Shown here piece after piece: positions 24,398 through 33,195 of a DNA stretch of 64,000 nucleotides. Each line of letters starts with the position of its first letter. Position 1 is the stretch's first letter. The notes under the pieces are model-generated. The model had not been told where the DNA came from. It saw only the letters and a program-made list of their open reading frames with translations, and did no database searches. Made by a program: the position numbers and the translations under genes. Source of the stretch: Dactylosporangium aurantiacum (lineage in GTDB: Bacteria; Actinomycetota; Actinomycetes; Mycobacteriales; Micromonosporaceae); assembly GCF_000716715.1 (NCBI RefSeq), contig NZ_JNYJ01000004.1:186001-250000 (forward strand), given 5' to 3'.

Positions 24398-25536
24398 GTG
24401 CGAGTAGTACGTTGGAGGCCCGCCCGGCGTCCGGCGAGGATCTGCCCCTGGCCGGGTTCACCGTGGCGGTGACCGCCGACCGGCGCCGTGACGAGCTCAG
24501 CGCGCTCCTGGAGCGCCGTGGCGCCCGGGTCGTGCTGGCCCCGGCGCTGCGGATCGTGCCGGTCGCCGACGACACCGAGCTCAAGGCCGCGACCGTGTCG
24601 TGCGTCGACATCCCGCCGGAGATCGTGATCGCGACGACCGGCATCGGCCTGCGCGGCTGGATCGAGGCGGCCGAGGGGTGGGGGCTCGGCGAGGCGCTGC
24701 GGTCCCGGCTCAGCGACGCGTACCTGATCGCCCGCGGTCCGAAGGCGAAGGGCGCGGTCCGCGCCGCCGGCATGATCGAGGCCTGGTCGCCGGACACGGA
24801 GAGCTGCGACGAGGTCCTCGACTACCTGCTCGGCGGCGGGTTCCCGGGCGGCATCGCCGGCCGGCGGATCGCGCTGCAGCTGCACGGCGAGCCGCACCCG
24901 GAGTTCACCACCGCGCTGCGCGACGCCGGCGCGATCGTCGTGGAGATCCCGGTGTACCGGTGGGCCCCGCCCGTCGACCCGGCGCCCCTGCGGCGGCTCG
25001 TCGACCTGATCTGCTCCCGGCTCGTCGACTCGGTGACGTTCACGTCGGCGCCGGCGGTCAGCTCGCTGCTGCGGGTCGCCGGCTCGGAGGCGCCGGACGT
25101 GCTGGAGGCCCTGCGGACCGACGTCCTGGCCGCCTGCGTGGGCCCGGTGACCGCCGCGCCGCTGAAACGCCTCGGCGTGCCCGTCGCGGCGCCGCAGCGG
25201 GCCCGGCTGGGCGCGCTCGTGCGCATCCTCGTCGACGAGCTGCCGAAGCGGGCCCCCACGCTGCACGTGGCGGGCGCCGCGGTGACGCTGCGGGGCCACG
25301 CCGCGATCATCGACGGCACGCTCAAGCCCCTCGCCCCCGGCCCGATGGCGGTGCTGCGGGCGCTCGCAGCGTCGCCCGGACGGGTCCTGTCCCGGGCGGC
25401 GCTGCTGCGTGAGCTGCCCCGCGGCGCCGACGAGCACGCGGTCGAGATGGCCGTGGCCCGGCTGCGGGCCGCGCTCGGCGGTCCCGCGTTCGTGCAGACG
25501 GTGGTGAAGCGCGGCTACCGGCTGCGGGTCGACTAG
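24394..25536 (+). CDS. nnaR: HemD-like / winged-helix nitrate assimilation regulator (NnaR type)
   Basis: 380 aa. Residues ~10–270 have the uroporphyrinogen-III synthase fold (FTVAVTADRRRDELSALL, VIATTGIGLRGWIE, VTFTSAPAVSSLL). Residues ~290–380 are an OmpR/PhoB-type winged helix (LAPGPMAVLRALAASPGRVLSR, ending VVKRGYRLRV). This fusion matches NnaR, the Streptomyces regulator that acts with GlnR on nitrate/nitrite genes. The start is GTG 24394, coupled to the preceding micro-ORF; an in-frame ATG at 24253 lies inside the repeats and is rejected. It probably controls the neighbouring nirBD and narK. Confidence 0.85.
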   Translation: MSASSTLEARPASGEDLPLAGFTVAVTADRRRDELSALLERRGARVVLAPALRIVPVADDTELKAATVSCVDIPPEIVIATTGIGLRGWIEAAEGWGLGEALRSRLSDAYLIARGPKAKGAVRAAGMIEAWSPDTESCDEVLDYLLGGGFPGGIAGRRIALQLHGEPHPEFTTALRDAGAIVVEIPVYRWAPPVDPAPLRRLVDLICSRLVDSVTFTSAPAVSSLLRVAGSEAPDVLEALRTDVLAACVGPVTAAPLKRLGVPVAAPQRARLGALVRILVDELPKRAPTLHVAGAAVTLRGHAAIIDGTLKPLAPGPMAVLRALAASPGRVLSRAALLRELPRGADEHAVEMAVARLRAALGGPAFVQTVVKRGYRLRVD

Positions 25537-25581
25537 TCACCTGCGGCGGCGGGGCCGCTGATGCAGGTAACGCTCGACCTC

Positions 25582-25827
25582 TTACTGCAGGTAGCGCTCG
25601 ACCTCGTCGAGGGTGTGCGGCTGGACCTCGTCGGGTGAGACGCCCTGCAGCTTCGCCGCCCGGCGGCGGCGCAGCAGATCCCACAGCTGGTCGAGCTGCG
25701 CCTCGATGTCGCCGAGCCGGTCGTGCTCCTCCTGCTCGGTGATCTTGCCGGCCTGCAGCTGCGTGCGGAGTTTGTGCTCGTCGTCCACGAGCGCGGAGAT
25801 CTGGTGCAGCAGCGTCTTCTCATCCAT
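25582..25827 (-). CDS. DUF2630 family protein, 81 aa
   Basis: MDEKTLLHQISALVDDEHKL at the start and DEVQPHTLDEVERYLQ at the end match the small coiled-coil-like DUF2630 family of actinobacteria, of unknown function. It is strongly charged and helical with no membrane segment. Downstream of its TAA, a 24-bp copy of the last codons (EVERYLQ-stop) is repeated in frame as EVERYLHQ..., so the 3' end shows a recent tandem duplication. It is convergent with nnaR. Confidence 0.88.
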   Translation of the reverse strand: MDEKTLLHQISALVDDEHKLRTQLQAGKITEQEEHDRLGDIEAQLDQLWDLLRRRRAAKLQGVSPDEVQPHTLDEVERYLQ

Positions 25828-25855
25828 ACCTGCATCATGCCTGCCGCGGGGGCGA

Positions 25856-26674
25856 CTACCGCAGGGTGAGGGCCGACCAGCCGAACTGGTCGATGGGGCC
25901 GGTGCCGGCGCCGATGCGCCAGTCGGCGGCGTCGCTGATCGCCCGCCCGACGAACCCCTTCGACCAGGCGACCGCCTCGGCCGGGTCGTCGCCGAGCGTG
26001 AGCCGGGCGGCGACCGCGGTCGCGAACGTGGCGCCGCTGCCGTCGGTGTTGCGGCTGCTGACCCGTGGGCTGTGCAGCAGCCTGGCGGCGCCGTCGGCCC
26101 AGAGCACGTCGATCGCGTCGCCCGCGGCGACGAAGTCGCCACCGGTGACCACCACGTACCGCGGACCGCCCGCCGCCAGCTGCGCCGCCGCCTTCGCCAT
26201 GTCGTCCGGCGTGACGACCTCCCAGCCGACCAGCAGCGACGCCTCCTCCCGGTTGGGCGTCGCGACCAGCGCGTGCGGCAGGAGCCGCTCCAGGGCCGCG
26301 GCGAGCCCCCGGCGGGACGCGCCGGCCGCCCGGGGGTCGCCACCGGTGGTGAGGACCGGGTCGACGACGAGGTTCGGCAGGGCGCCGGAGCGGGCCCGGG
26401 CGGCGACCGCGATCGCCGTGTCCGGGTTCGGGAACATGCCCGTCTTGACCGCGGCCACCGGCAGGTCGTCCAGGACGCTGCCGAGCTGCCCCGACACCAC
26501 CGTCGTCGGCTGCGGGTACACGTCGGTGGTGCCACGCGTGTTGCGCGACACCACCGCCGTCACGACCGACGCGCCGTGCATCCGCATCGCGGCGAGGGTG
26601 CGCAGGTCAGCCTGGATTCCGGAACCACCGGACGAGTCGGACGCGCCGACGGTGAGCACAACAGAGGGATCCAC
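25856..26674 (-). CDS. thiD: Hydroxymethylpyrimidine / phosphomethylpyrimidine kinase ThiD
   Basis: 272 aa ribokinase-fold kinase that phosphorylates HMP and HMP-P in thiamine synthesis. SDSSGGSGIQADLRT near residue 12 holds the substrate site, TPNREEASLL is mid-protein, and the anion-hole motif GSGATFATAVAARL (near 200) carries the catalytic region. It is cytoplasmic. 28 bp separate it from the DUF2630 gene; no thiamine riboswitch is evident upstream. Confidence 0.93.
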   Translation of the reverse strand: MDPSVVLTVGASDSSGGSGIQADLRTLAAMRMHGASVVTAVVSRNTRGTTDVYPQPTTVVSGQLGSVLDDLPVAAVKTGMFPNPDTAIAVAARARSGALPNLVVDPVLTTGGDPRAAGASRRGLAAALERLLPHALVATPNREEASLLVGWEVVTPDDMAKAAAQLAAGGPRYVVVTGGDFVAAGDAIDVLWADGAARLLHSPRVSSRNTDGSGATFATAVAARLTLGDDPAEAVAWSKGFVGRAISDAADWRIGAGTGPIDQFGWSALTLR

Positions 26675-26722
26675 GGGGCCATGTGAGCACGTGGTGACGC
26701 ACCGCCACGGACAGGGCGTCCG

Positions 26723-28375
26723 TCAGCCGCGCCCCTCCCACACCGGCTCCGGTACCTCCACCACCTCGCCGTCGGCGCGGAACAGCACGAACCGGTCGAA
26801 CGAGCGGCTGAACCAGCGGTCGTGCGTCACCGCGATCACCGTGCCGTCGAACGTGCGCAGCCCTTCCTCGAGCGCCTCCGCGCTGGCCAGGTCCAGGTTG
26901 TCCGTCGGCTCGTCGAGCAGCAGCAGCGTCGCCCCGGACAGCTCCAGCAGCAGCACCAGGAACCTGGCCTGCTGGCCGCCGGACAGGGTGCCGAAGCGCT
27001 GGTCGGCCTGGGCGGCCAGCTCGTAGCGGGACAGCGCCGGCATCGCCTGCGGCCGCGGCAGCCCGCTGCGCCAGTCGTCGCCGCGCCACAGGATCTCCAC
27101 CAGGGTCTTGTCGAGCAGCTCCGGCCGGTCGTGCGTCTGCGAGAAGTGCCCGGGCCGCACCCGCGCGCCGAGCCGGACCGACCCGCCGTGCGCGACCGGC
27201 GCGATCTGCACCCCGATCGGGGTCTGCGTCGGGTCCGGGTCGGTGCCGCCCCGGGCGAGCAGCCGCAGGAAGTGCGACTTGCCGGTGCCGTTGCCGCCGA
27301 GGACCGCGACCCGGTCGCCGTACCAGATCTCCAGGTCGAACGGGAACGTCAGATTGTCCAGCTCCAGCTGCTCGGCCACGACGGCGCGCTTGCCGGTGCG
27401 CCCGCCGGCCAGCCGCATCCGGATGTCCTGGTCCTTCGGCGGGGTCGGCGGCGGGCCGGCCTCCTCGAACTTCTTCAGCCGGGTCTGCGCCGCCTGGTAC
27501 CGCGACGCGAGCCCGTCGTTGTACGCGGACTTCGTCTTGTACATGAGCACCAGGTCCTTGAGCTTCTGGTGCTCCTCGTCCCAGCGGCGGCGCTGCTCGT
27601 CGAGGCGCTCGTGCCGGGCGACGCGGGCCTCGTGCCAGGACGCGAAGCCGCCCGGGTGCACCCACGCCGAGCCGCCCTCCACCGCCACGACCCGGTCCGC
27701 GGATCTGGCGAGCAGCTCACGGTCGTGCGACACGTACAGCACCGACTTCGCCGACTCGCGCAGCCGGTCCTCCAGCCAGCGTTTGCCCGGTACGTCCAGG
27801 AAGTTGTCGGGCTCGTCGAGCAGCAGCACCTCGTCGTCGCCGCGCAGCAGCAGCTCCAGCGCGAACCGTTTCTGCTGCCCGCCGGACAGGGTCCGCACCG
27901 GCCGGTCGCGGGTCTCGTCCCACGGCTTGCCCAGCGCGGCGACGCTCACCGTGTCGAAGAGGACCTCGGCGTCGTACCCGCCGGCCTCGCCCCACGCGGC
28001 CAGCGCGTTCGCGTAGCGCAGCTGCGCCTTCTCGGTGCCCTCGGCGTGCATCGCGACCTCCGCGGCGTGCAGCCGCTCGCCGGCCGCCCGCAGCTGCCCC
28101 GGGGCGAGCTGCAGCGCCAGGTCGTACAGGGTGCGGTCATCACCGATCATGCCGATGAACTGGCGCATCACGCCCAGCCCGCCGGCCCGGGCGATCGTGC
28201 CGGTGCGCACCGGCAGGTCGCCGGCGACCATCTTCAGCAGCGTCGTCTTCCCGGCGCCGTTCGGCCCGACCAGCGCGACCTTGGCGCCCTCACCGACCCG
28301 GAACGACACCTCGGCGAACAGCTCACGACCATCTGCGAGGGTGTGCCCGACCCCTGCCACGTCCACGTATCCCAC
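26723..28375 (-). CDS. ABC-F family ATPase
   Basis: 550 aa with two ABC domains and no membrane segment. Site 1: Walker A LVGPNGAGKTTLLKMV, signature LSGGQQKRF, Walker B VLLLDEPDNFLD. Site 2: Walker A VLGGNGTGKSHFLRLL, signature LSGGQQARF, Walker B TLLLLDEPTDNLD. A long charged linker (RVARHERLDEQRRRWDEEH) joins them. The family acts on ribosomes, as translation factors or antibiotic-protection proteins; which one applies cannot be told. The ATG at 28375 is three bases after the stop of the methyltransferase gene upstream. Confidence 0.93.
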   Translation of the reverse strand: MGYVDVAGVGHTLADGRELFAEVSFRVGEGAKVALVGPNGAGKTTLLKMVAGDLPVRTGTIARAGGLGVMRQFIGMIGDDRTLYDLALQLAPGQLRAAGERLHAAEVAMHAEGTEKAQLRYANALAAWGEAGGYDAEVLFDTVSVAALGKPWDETRDRPVRTLSGGQQKRFALELLLRGDDEVLLLDEPDNFLDVPGKRWLEDRLRESAKSVLYVSHDRELLARSADRVVAVEGGSAWVHPGGFASWHEARVARHERLDEQRRRWDEEHQKLKDLVLMYKTKSAYNDGLASRYQAAQTRLKKFEEAGPPPTPPKDQDIRMRLAGGRTGKRAVVAEQLELDNLTFPFDLEIWYGDRVAVLGGNGTGKSHFLRLLARGGTDPDPTQTPIGVQIAPVAHGGSVRLGARVRPGHFSQTHDRPELLDKTLVEILWRGDDWRSGLPRPQAMPALSRYELAAQADQRFGTLSGGQQARFLVLLLELSGATLLLLDEPTDNLDLASAEALEEGLRTFDGTVIAVTHDRWFSRSFDRFVLFRADGEVVEVPEPVWEGRG

Positions 28376-28378
28376 AAG

Positions 28379-29005
28379 TCAGGAATTCTGCGCGGCGCCG
28401 GTCGTTCCGTCGCCCGCTTTTCGGACCCGCAGGATCCGGAAGCCCTTGTGGTTGGCGTACCGCTCGGCCTCGAACCCCTGCTCGACGAGCCACCGCTGCA
28501 GCGAGTCCGAGCCCAGGTTCTTGGCCACGACCAGCCACGCCGTGCCGTCCGGGGTCAGCCGCGGCAGCCACCGCAGCAGCAGCGCGTGCAGCTCCGGCTT
28601 GCCGATGCGGATCGGCGGGTTGGACCAGATCTGCGTGAACCCGACACTGTCGGGCACCTCGTCCGGCAGCGCGGTGACCACGTTCGGGCCGGTGTTCTCG
28701 CCGGCGAGCGCCAGGGCCCGCTGGTTGACGTCGACGGCGTAGACCGTCGCCCGCGGGGCGTTCGCGGCGAGGACCGTCGCGATCGGCCCGTACCCGCAGC
28801 CGAGGTCCAGCAGGTGCCCCGTCGTGTCCCCGTCCGGCAGCGGCGCCCGGTGCAGCAGCACCGACGTGCCCGGGTCCAGCCGGCTCGCGGAGAACACCCC
28901 GGCCGAGGCGACCAGGCGGAACTCCTGGTCATGCACGGTGAACACCACCGTGTGCCGGGTGGCGTCCGCCGCGGGATCGGCGGTGAAGTAGTGCTCGCCG
29001 GACAC
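28379..29005 (-). CDS. Class I SAM-dependent methyltransferase, RsmC-like small domain
   Basis: 208 aa from GTG 29005, chosen because GGAGGG lies just upstream and the family's opening VSGEHYFTADPAA begins here. SAM motif I is LLDLGCGYGPIATVLA, the acidic loop is YAVDVNQRAL and the catalytic NPPI motif is in WSNPPIRIGK, as in N2-guanine or N6-adenine methylases of rRNA. The ABC-F gene follows by three bases, and both may serve ribosome-related functions; that link is inference. Confidence 0.92.
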   Translation of the reverse strand: MSGEHYFTADPAADATRHTVVFTVHDQEFRLVASAGVFSASRLDPGTSVLLHRAPLPDGDTTGHLLDLGCGYGPIATVLAANAPRATVYAVDVNQRALALAGENTGPNVVTALPDEVPDSVGFTQIWSNPPIRIGKPELHALLLRWLPRLTPDGTAWLVVAKNLGSDSLQRWLVEQGFEAERYANHKGFRILRVRKAGDGTTGAAQNS

Positions 29006-29129
29006 GATGACCCTCCTTCGACCGGTGACGCAACGCATTGTCCCCAAGCAGGTGAACGGCCCTGCTCGCGCCCCACTCGTTCGGATTGCGCGAAACATCG
29101 CCGACACGCCACCACCCAGGAGGGTCGGC

Positions 29130-29135
29130 TACCCT
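29130..29135 (+). promoter_or_regulatory. -10 element TACCCT of a leaderless promoter
   Basis: TACCCT ends seven bases before the ATG at 29143. GGAGG upstream (29120–29124) lies beyond the predicted transcription start and so cannot serve as ribosome-binding site. Confidence 0.4.
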
Positions 29136-29142
29136 GTGCGAC

Positions 29143-31812
29143 ATGACTTCTGGGAACGAGCAGCGCCGGAAGCGGCGATCCGACTCGTTCCGCCGGGACG
29201 AGGCGGACGAGGCCGACAACTGGTTGGCCGGGCTCCGCGGCAGCGGACCGGACCCGTTCTCGGCCCCGCCGCCGTCGTTCGACGAACCTGGATTCGACGA
29301 CGGCCCCCGTGGCGGGCGGCCGGGTCGTTCGCGTCCGGACGATTCGCCGAGCGGGTCCTTCCGGGCGCCGCGGGACGACTCGCCCAGCGGGTCCTTCCGG
29401 GCGCCGCGGGACGAATCGCCCAGCGGGTCGTTCAGGGCCGCGCCGCCGGCCGGTCCGCGGGTGCCGGAGGGGCCTGCCGGTGGCGGGCGGCGACGGGCGC
29501 CGCGGGACGACTCGCCCAGTGGCTCCTTCCGGGCCCCTCGCGACGAGTCCCCCAGTGGCTCCTTCCGCGCGCCGCGGGACGAATCGCCGAGCGGTTCCTT
29601 CCGGGCGCCGCGGGTCGACCCGCCCGGTGGGACGTTCCGGCCGCTGCGTGACGACGCCGCCGGTGGTGCGTTCCGGCCGGTCCGCGACGAGCCCGCCGGT
29701 CCACGGGCCGGCCGCGGCGACTCGCCCAGCGGGGTCTTCACCCGTCCGGCCGCACCGCCGCCGGCACGCGCCGCGATCGAGCCGCCACTGCCCGTCGAGC
29801 CGACCACGCAGGGCGGCGGCCGGCGCCGGGCCCGCACCGACGACGAGCCCTCCAGCGGCGGCAGGCGCGCCCCCGAGCGTCGCCCTTCCGAGTCGTACGA
29901 CCACGGCCCCGCCCTCGAACCGATCATCAAACCCCTCGCGGACTACACCCCGCCACGGACCACGACCGAGCCGCCGCCGCTCGTGCCGATCTTCCCGTCG
30001 ATGCGCCCCGAAAGCAGCCCGACCAGCGGCGGCGCGACCGGCCGCCGGGCCCGCCGCGCCGCGGACGAGCCGGACACGACCTCGACGGGGGCCCGCCGGC
30101 GGTTCGACGAGCCCGCCGGGCGCCGGGCCCGCCCCGACGCCCCCGAGGACGTCACCGGGGGCCGGCGGTCCCGCGCCGCCGACGACCCGGCCGCGCTCCG
30201 GCGCGACGACACCGGCACGTCCCGGCGGGACGACACCGGCGTCTCGCGCCGCGACGACACCGGCACCTCGCGGCGCGGCCGCGGCGGCTTCGAGCCGGTC
30301 GGCCCCGACACCGGCATCGGCCGGCAGCGCTCCGGCCCCGGCCTCGCCGGCGGCCCGTCCACCGGATCCGGCTACGCCCCCGGCGCCGACCCGAGCTCCG
30401 TCTCGGGCCCCGCGTACGGCAGTCCCGTCTCCGGTCCCGCGTACGGCGCCCCCGTGTCGGGCCCCGCCGCCGGCCCGGCCTCCGGTCCCGGCCACGCCGG
30501 ACCCGGCACCGGCGGACCCGCCACCGCACGGCGCGGCGGCTTCTACACCGGCGCACCCGACGAGACCACCGCCCTCCGGCGCGACGACATCGACGATCGG
30601 CGGCGCGACGACCCCGCGGCCCGGCGCCGCGACGACACGACGGGCTTCCGGCGCGACGACACGACCGGCTTCCGGCGCGACGACACCGGCACCGGACGGC
30701 GCGGGCGTGGCTTCGACGAGTACCCGGCCCGCCGCGACGACACCGGCACCCGGCGGCGGGACGGGTTCGAGCCCGCCGGGTTCGAGCCGCACAGCGCCGC
30801 GTTCGAGGCGAGCGGCACCGCCACCCGGCGGCGCCCCGCGGCGGACGAGGCACCCCACCAGCGCCGGCCGCTCGACGACGGGCTGCCGTTCGACGAGCCG
30901 TCCGGCGCCGGTCGGCGGGGACGGGGACGCGGCACCGGGGAGTACACCAGCGGCGGCACCCAACGCGCGTTGCGCGAGCCAGCGGGGACCCGCCCCGCGG
31001 GCCGCCCCGACAACCGCCGCCCCGGCAAGCCCCGGACCGCCGTCGTCGACCCCGTGCGGGTCGAGCACAAGCCGCACCGGTGGATCGCCGCGCTGAGCGC
31101 CATCGGCGTGTTCGTGCTGCTCGCCGCGTGCGGCCTGGGCTCGTGGTTCATCTTCAAGGACGAGAAGAACGGCCCCGACTCGGCCCGCTCCAGCGCCACC
31201 GCCGGCCCGAAGAAGCGCGACATCAGCAGCCGCCAGGTCGACCCCGCCCCGCTCACCGAGGCCGAGGTCTTCCCTCAGAACAACATCGTCGCGGTGGCGA
31301 ACGAGCCACCGTACGTGATCCTCAAGACCCAGGCCTCCCCCGACTGCAAGACCGCCGCCACCGACGAGCTCGCCACCCTGCTCGCCGGCGCCGGCTGCTC
31401 CGAGGTCGTCCGGGCGACGATGAAGTCACCCAACGAGGAGTACCTGATCACCGCCGGCATCTTCAACCTCGACACCGAGAAGGCCGCCGCCACCGCCTTC
31501 GACGGCGTCAAGCCCATCGTCGACGGTCAGAAGGGCCGCTTCGCCGGCATGAGCGTCGGCGCGGGCACCGGCACCGACGCCATCGTGCGCGCCCCGACCC
31601 AGCTCGGCTGGAACTACCGCGGCCACTTCATCGCGTTCGTCGTCATCGCCAGGGTCGACGGCAAGGAGTTCGCGCCCGACGACCCGTACCCGAACCAGAT
31701 CACGTACGACATCGTCGAGACGTACCTGGAGAACGGCATCATCGGCAACCGGGCCATCGTCCAGCCCGACGCCACCCCGGCGGCATCGCTGCCGGCCGCA
31801 CCACCCAGCTGA
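29143..31812 (+). CDS. Large repetitive, disordered single-pass membrane protein (889 aa)
   Basis: No named family recognised. Residues 1–645 are low-complexity: an early block with repeated SPSGSFRAPRD (about six copies in residues ~65–150), a block with RRDDTG repeats (~345–385 and ~500–540), and Pro/Gly/Arg-rich stretches. Near residue 649 a single membrane span (WIAALSAIGVFVLLAACGLG) follows a basic stop (HKPHR). The extracellular C-terminal region (~672–889) is ordinary globular sequence with paired Cys. The N-terminal half is therefore likely cytoplasmic and rich in Ser/Thr that could be phosphorylated by Pkn kinases; that is inference. It stands alone, opposite to the methyltransferase gene. 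Confidence 0.85.
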   Translation: MTSGNEQRRKRRSDSFRRDEADEADNWLAGLRGSGPDPFSAPPPSFDEPGFDDGPRGGRPGRSRPDDSPSGSFRAPRDDSPSGSFRAPRDESPSGSFRAAPPAGPRVPEGPAGGGRRRAPRDDSPSGSFRAPRDESPSGSFRAPRDESPSGSFRAPRVDPPGGTFRPLRDDAAGGAFRPVRDEPAGPRAGRGDSPSGVFTRPAAPPPARAAIEPPLPVEPTTQGGGRRRARTDDEPSSGGRRAPERRPSESYDHGPALEPIIKPLADYTPPRTTTEPPPLVPIFPSMRPESSPTSGGATGRRARRAADEPDTTSTGARRRFDEPAGRRARPDAPEDVTGGRRSRAADDPAALRRDDTGTSRRDDTGVSRRDDTGTSRRGRGGFEPVGPDTGIGRQRSGPGLAGGPSTGSGYAPGADPSSVSGPAYGSPVSGPAYGAPVSGPAAGPASGPGHAGPGTGGPATARRGGFYTGAPDETTALRRDDIDDRRRDDPAARRRDDTTGFRRDDTTGFRRDDTGTGRRGRGFDEYPARRDDTGTRRRDGFEPAGFEPHSAAFEASGTATRRRPAADEAPHQRRPLDDGLPFDEPSGAGRRGRGRGTGEYTSGGTQRALREPAGTRPAGRPDNRRPGKPRTAVVDPVRVEHKPHRWIAALSAIGVFVLLAACGLGSWFIFKDEKNGPDSARSSATAGPKKRDISSRQVDPAPLTEAEVFPQNNIVAVANEPPYVILKTQASPDCKTAATDELATLLAGAGCSEVVRATMKSPNEEYLITAGIFNLDTEKAAATAFDGVKPIVDGQKGRFAGMSVGAGTGTDAIVRAPTQLGWNYRGHFIAFVVIARVDGKEFAPDDPYPNQITYDIVETYLENGIIGNRAIVQPDATPAASLPAAPPS

Positions 31813-32270
31813 CCGCCCGCCCGCTCCCCACGACGCGGAGGAACCCCCGGGATCACACACCGGTGTTCCTCCGCGTCGCGGCTTCTACGCGCGGCTTCTA
31901 CTGGCGGCGGCTTCGCGGCTACGCGCGGCGGCTTCGGGCCGCTACGCGCGGCGGCTTCGCAGACGGCCACGTCGGCTCACTCCGCATCGTGGCCGCCCGG
32001 CGGCTTCTCCGGGCCGAACGCGCCCAGCGGGCCGCGAGCCGAACTCACCCGGCGTTTCGTCCGGAGCGGCTTCGCGGGCGCCCGCCGGGTCGTCCGGACC
32101 GAAACGAACTTCATGAGTGCCGGCGGGTCGCCCGAGACCGAAACGAGCTTCGCAAGCGCCCGGCGGGTCGTCCGGGTCGAAACGAGCGGGTCCCGGCCGG
32201 CCAGTCCCGTCGGCTCAGTCCCGTCGGCTCAGTCCCGTCGGCTCAGTCCCGTCGGCTCAGTCCCGTCGGC
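31813..32270. other. 458-bp spacer made of degenerate repeats between the membrane-protein gene and truA
   Basis: It contains a hairpin at 31831–31878, a region of CG-rich GCGGCTTC-type repeats (~31880–31960), an imperfect repeat of about 40 bp around CGGCGGGTCGTCCGG...CGAAACGA (32040–32195, about three copies) and then the 14-bp array. No gene or RNA is visible. Confidence 0.6.
31831..31878 (+). terminator. Hairpin terminator after the 889-aa gene
   Basis: CGACGCGGAGGAAC and GTTCCTCCGCGTCG form a perfect 14-bp stem with a 20-base loop, 18 bp after the stop. There is no T-run. Confidence 0.65.
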
Positions 32271-32352
32271 TCAGTCCCGTCGGCTCAGTCCCGTCGTCAG
32301 TCCCGCCGGCCAGTCCCGTCGGCTCAGTCCCGTCGGCTCAGTCCCGTCGGCC
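32202..32352. repeat. 14-bp tandem repeat array overlapping the truA 3' end
   Basis: CAGTCCCGTCGGCT: six perfect copies (32202–32285), two shortened or altered ones, two more perfect copies and a final partial copy. The complement reads GACTGA in every unit, so each copy offers a TGA in one of three frames; one of them (32271–32273) ends truA. The last residues of TruA are coded by the array. Confidence 0.93.
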
Positions 32353-33167
32353 GGGGGCGCGGGCTGGTCGTCGGCGTCGCGGCGGCGGCGGGTCAGTTCG
32401 GCGCGGGCGAGCAGGTCGGCCGGGTCGTCCGGGTACGTCACCTCCACCAGGGCCAGCCCGTGGGCCGGGGCGACCGTCACCTCGTCGGCGCGGACGCGGC
32501 GGGTGAGCAGGCCCGCCGGCCACGCGGCGGGGCGGCGGCCGTCGCCGACGAAGAGCTGGGCGCCGACCAGGCTGCGGACCATCTGCTGGCAGAACGCGTC
32601 GGCCTGGACGGTCGCCACGAGGATGCCGTCGGGGTCGCGGCGCCAGTCGAGGCGGTTGACGGCGCGGATGGTCGTGGCGTGCTCCTTGCGCCGGCAGAAC
32701 GCGGCGTAGTCGTGCTCCCCCACGAGACCCTCGGCGGCGGCGTTCAGGGCGTCCAGGTCGAGCGGGCGGGGCCAGGCGACCGTGTCGTGCCGGCGCAGCG
32801 GCGAGGCGCCCCAGGCGGCGTCGGTGACGCGGTACTCGTACCGGCGCGACAGGGCGGAGAACCGGGCGTCGAACTCCGGCGGGACCTCGGCGGCGGCGAG
32901 CACCCGCACGTCGGGCGGCAGCAGACCGGCGAGCTTGCGCAGCAGCGCGGCGCTGAGGGCGTCCCAGCGGTCGGCGGGGACGTCGACGTGGCAGACCTGG
33001 CCCGTGGCGTGGACGCCGGCGTCGGTGCGGCCGGCGACGGTCAGGCCCTCGACCGTGCCGAACAGGCGGGTCAGGACGGCGGTCAGCTCACCGGCGACGG
33101 TGCGGCGGGTCGGCTGCACGGCCCACCCTGAAAAGTCGGTCCCGTCGTACGCCACGTCGAGGCGGAC
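32271..33167 (-). CDS. truA: tRNA pseudouridine(38-40) synthase TruA
   Basis: About 298 aa. TruA makes pseudouridine at positions 38–40 of tRNA anticodon arms. The catalytic Asp is in GRTDAGVHA, with VAYDGTDFSGWA at the N-terminus and DAFCQQMVRSLVG later. GTG 33167 is chosen because GAGGAG precedes it; a TTG at 33182 is also possible. Translation upstream of 33196 would lie inside the rplQ terminator. The last ~25 residues (from PADGTEPTGLSRRD) are encoded by the 14-bp repeat array and are probably dispensable. It follows rplQ as usual, but behind a strong terminator. Confidence 0.9.
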   Translation of the reverse strand, partial: VRLDVAYDGTDFSGWAVQPTRRTVAGELTAVLTRLFGTVEGLTVAGRTDAGVHATGQVCHVDVPADRWDALSAALLRKLAGLLPPDVRVLAAAEVPPEFDARFSALSRRYEYRVTDAAWGASPLRRHDTVAWPRPLDLDALNAAAEGLVGEHDYAAFCRRKEHATTIRAVNRLDWRRDPDGILVATVQADAFCQQMVRSLVGAQLFVGDGRRPAAWPAGLLTRRVRADEVTVAPAHGLALVEVTYPDDPADLLARAELTRRRRDADDQPAPPADGTEPTGLSRRDWPAGLTTGLSRRD

Positions 33168-33195
33168 ACGGATTCTCCTCAACGCTACACCCTTC

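Noticed and set aside
28555..31077. 840-codon open frame antisense to the 889-aa membrane protein gene
   Set aside because: Gly/Ala/Arg-rich with no domain, and it overlaps the methyltransferase gene in another frame. The plus-strand frame has a membrane span and a compact C-terminal domain.
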